A stretch of DNA of 6,085 nt from Planctomycetaceae bacterium (GTDB lineage: Bacteria > Planctomycetota > Planctomycetia > Pirellulales > Thermoguttaceae): contig JAITDV010000250.1 of the NCBI GenBank assembly GCA_031282385.1, positions 1 to 6,085 of the forward strand, read 5' to 3'. The position numbers and the translations under genes are program-made. A model generated the notes under the pieces. It ran no database searches. It was not told where the DNA came from and saw only the letters and a list, made by a program, of their open reading frames with translations. Numbering within the stretch: the stretch's first letter is position 1; the number at the start of each line of letters is the position of its first letter. Positions 5,731-6,085 of this stretch are shown here, in pieces.

Positions 5731-5871
5731 ATAGTAAATTGGGATTGTATTTTTTGGCAAGATAAATTATACTTCCCGAACCGCGTTGGCAGATGCGGAG
5801 CAGCTGATACAGGTTTTAGAATTTTTGTAACACAAAATCCTGTAAGTTTGAATTGCGGAAATTTTGATTGA
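5731..5871 (+). pseudogene. Possible short remnant related to the hydrolase gene
   Basis: One plus-strand frame is open from 5731 to a TGA at 5869-5871, with no start codon and no support for a whole gene. It contains FVTQNP (5824-5841). The hydrolase has the same FVTQNP, read in the same phase at residues 154-159, and the DNA matches at 18 of 19 positions (4744-4762 against 5822-5840). The flanks resemble each other only loosely (SDASTF against ADTGFRI). This could be a decayed paralogue fragment or chance in AT-rich DNA. Confidence 0.25.
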
Positions 5872-5925
5872 GTTCTGTGTAAATTGTGTTTGTGCAGAAT
5901 GAGAATTTTTCGCATCAGATTGGTT

Positions 5926-5979
5926 ATTATTGTACGATTTTTTTCTGTTTACCGAAGAAAAAAATTGCCGTACAATAAT
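5926..5979. repeat. Long inverted repeat (stem about 20 bp)
   Basis: ATTATTGTACG (5926-5936) pairs perfectly with CGTACAATAAT (5969-5979). Inside, ATTTTTTTC (5937-5945) pairs with GAAAAAAAT (5957-5965) after a 3-nt bulge, leaving a loop of about 11 nt. It is not related to the two repeat families described here. It could be a bidirectional terminator or the trace of a small element; no gene abuts it. Confidence 0.5.
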
Positions 5980-6016
5980 TTTTGTAACATTTAATCCAAT
6001 TTTCAACTGTTCACAC

Positions 6017-6085
6017 TTTAAATTTCGTTTACTGCTGCCCGATTATTTATCGGAAAGCAGGTTTTTCGCTCTTAAATCATGCAAT
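6017..6085 (+). repeat. Dispersed repeat family 2, copy R3, with terminator-like hairpin (cut by window end)
   Basis: It begins with the same 16 bp as copy R2 (TTTAAATTTCGTTTAC). CCGAT-TATTT-ATCGG (6039-6053), extended by CTGC (6035-6038) and GCAG (6057-6060) across an AAA bulge, is followed by GTTTTT (6061-6066), a recognisable intrinsic-terminator layout on the plus strand. Its far end (AGCGAAAAACCTGCTTTCC read on the minus strand) matches copy R1. The repeat is probably truncated by the end of the window. No gene directly upstream would need it, which favours a dispersed repeat over a dedicated terminator. Confidence 0.6.

Larger units (their letters stand above)
5701..6085. other. Gene-poor 3' flank
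   Basis: No intact gene is visible in these 385 bp. The region holds a possible coding remnant (5731-5871), a strong inverted repeat (5926-5979) and repeat copy R3 at the window edge. Open frames on the minus strand across 5727-6006 show no recognisable protein. Confidence 0.6.

Noticed and set aside
5727..6006. Overlapping minus-strand open frames (62 and 79 residues)
   Set aside because: They are Asn/Ser/Lys-rich, span the 5926-5979 inverted repeat and have no recognisable domain or ribosome binding site.

Overview
The window is AT-rich, has long intergenic stretches, and carries four protein-coding genes I can support. Organism: most likely a bacterium of the Planctomycetota. This rests on my memory of family patterns, not on a search. 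The LolA/LolB-like lipoprotein with its GSNDELFW signature, the small protein opening C-x3-GREL-x-PGE, and the GFSFG-type exported hydrolase all look like families typical of that phylum. A flagellar chaperone (FliS) implies a motile lineage or a motile life stage. The low GC content and abundant repeats would fit a low-GC planctomycete, but nothing here fixes the genus.

Layout. Positions 73-384 hold a short inverted-repeat element (copy A) with five 27-bp tandem units inside. Three genes then lie on the minus strand, in transcription order: fliS (3310-2528), a 154-residue conserved protein (2307-1843) and a LolA/LolB-like lipoprotein (1650-556). Gaps of about 220 and 190 bp make one tight operon uncertain. 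Element copy B (3380-3524) sits just upstream of fliS. A gene-poor stretch (3525-4286) with palindromes and dispersed repeats leads to an exported alpha/beta-hydrolase-like protein on the plus strand (4287-5429). Element copy C (5501-5700) follows its stop codon, and the last 385 bp hold no intact gene.

The most notable content is the repeats. One family (A, B, C) is MITE-like: about 22-bp terminal inverted repeats, a conserved asymmetric arm, and a long central stem. That stem is kept by paired base changes between copies, and its tip carries 0, 1 or 5 copies of a 27-bp unit. A second family (about 1758-1848, 3999-4086 and 6017-6085, perhaps also 3753-3795) has a hairpin plus T-run that resembles a mobile or dispersed terminator.

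The genes do not form an obvious pathway. The lipoprotein and hydrolase act in the cell envelope or outside it. FliS is a cytoplasmic flagellin chaperone with an unusually long disordered tail. I found no transposase, CRISPR array, tRNA or rRNA.
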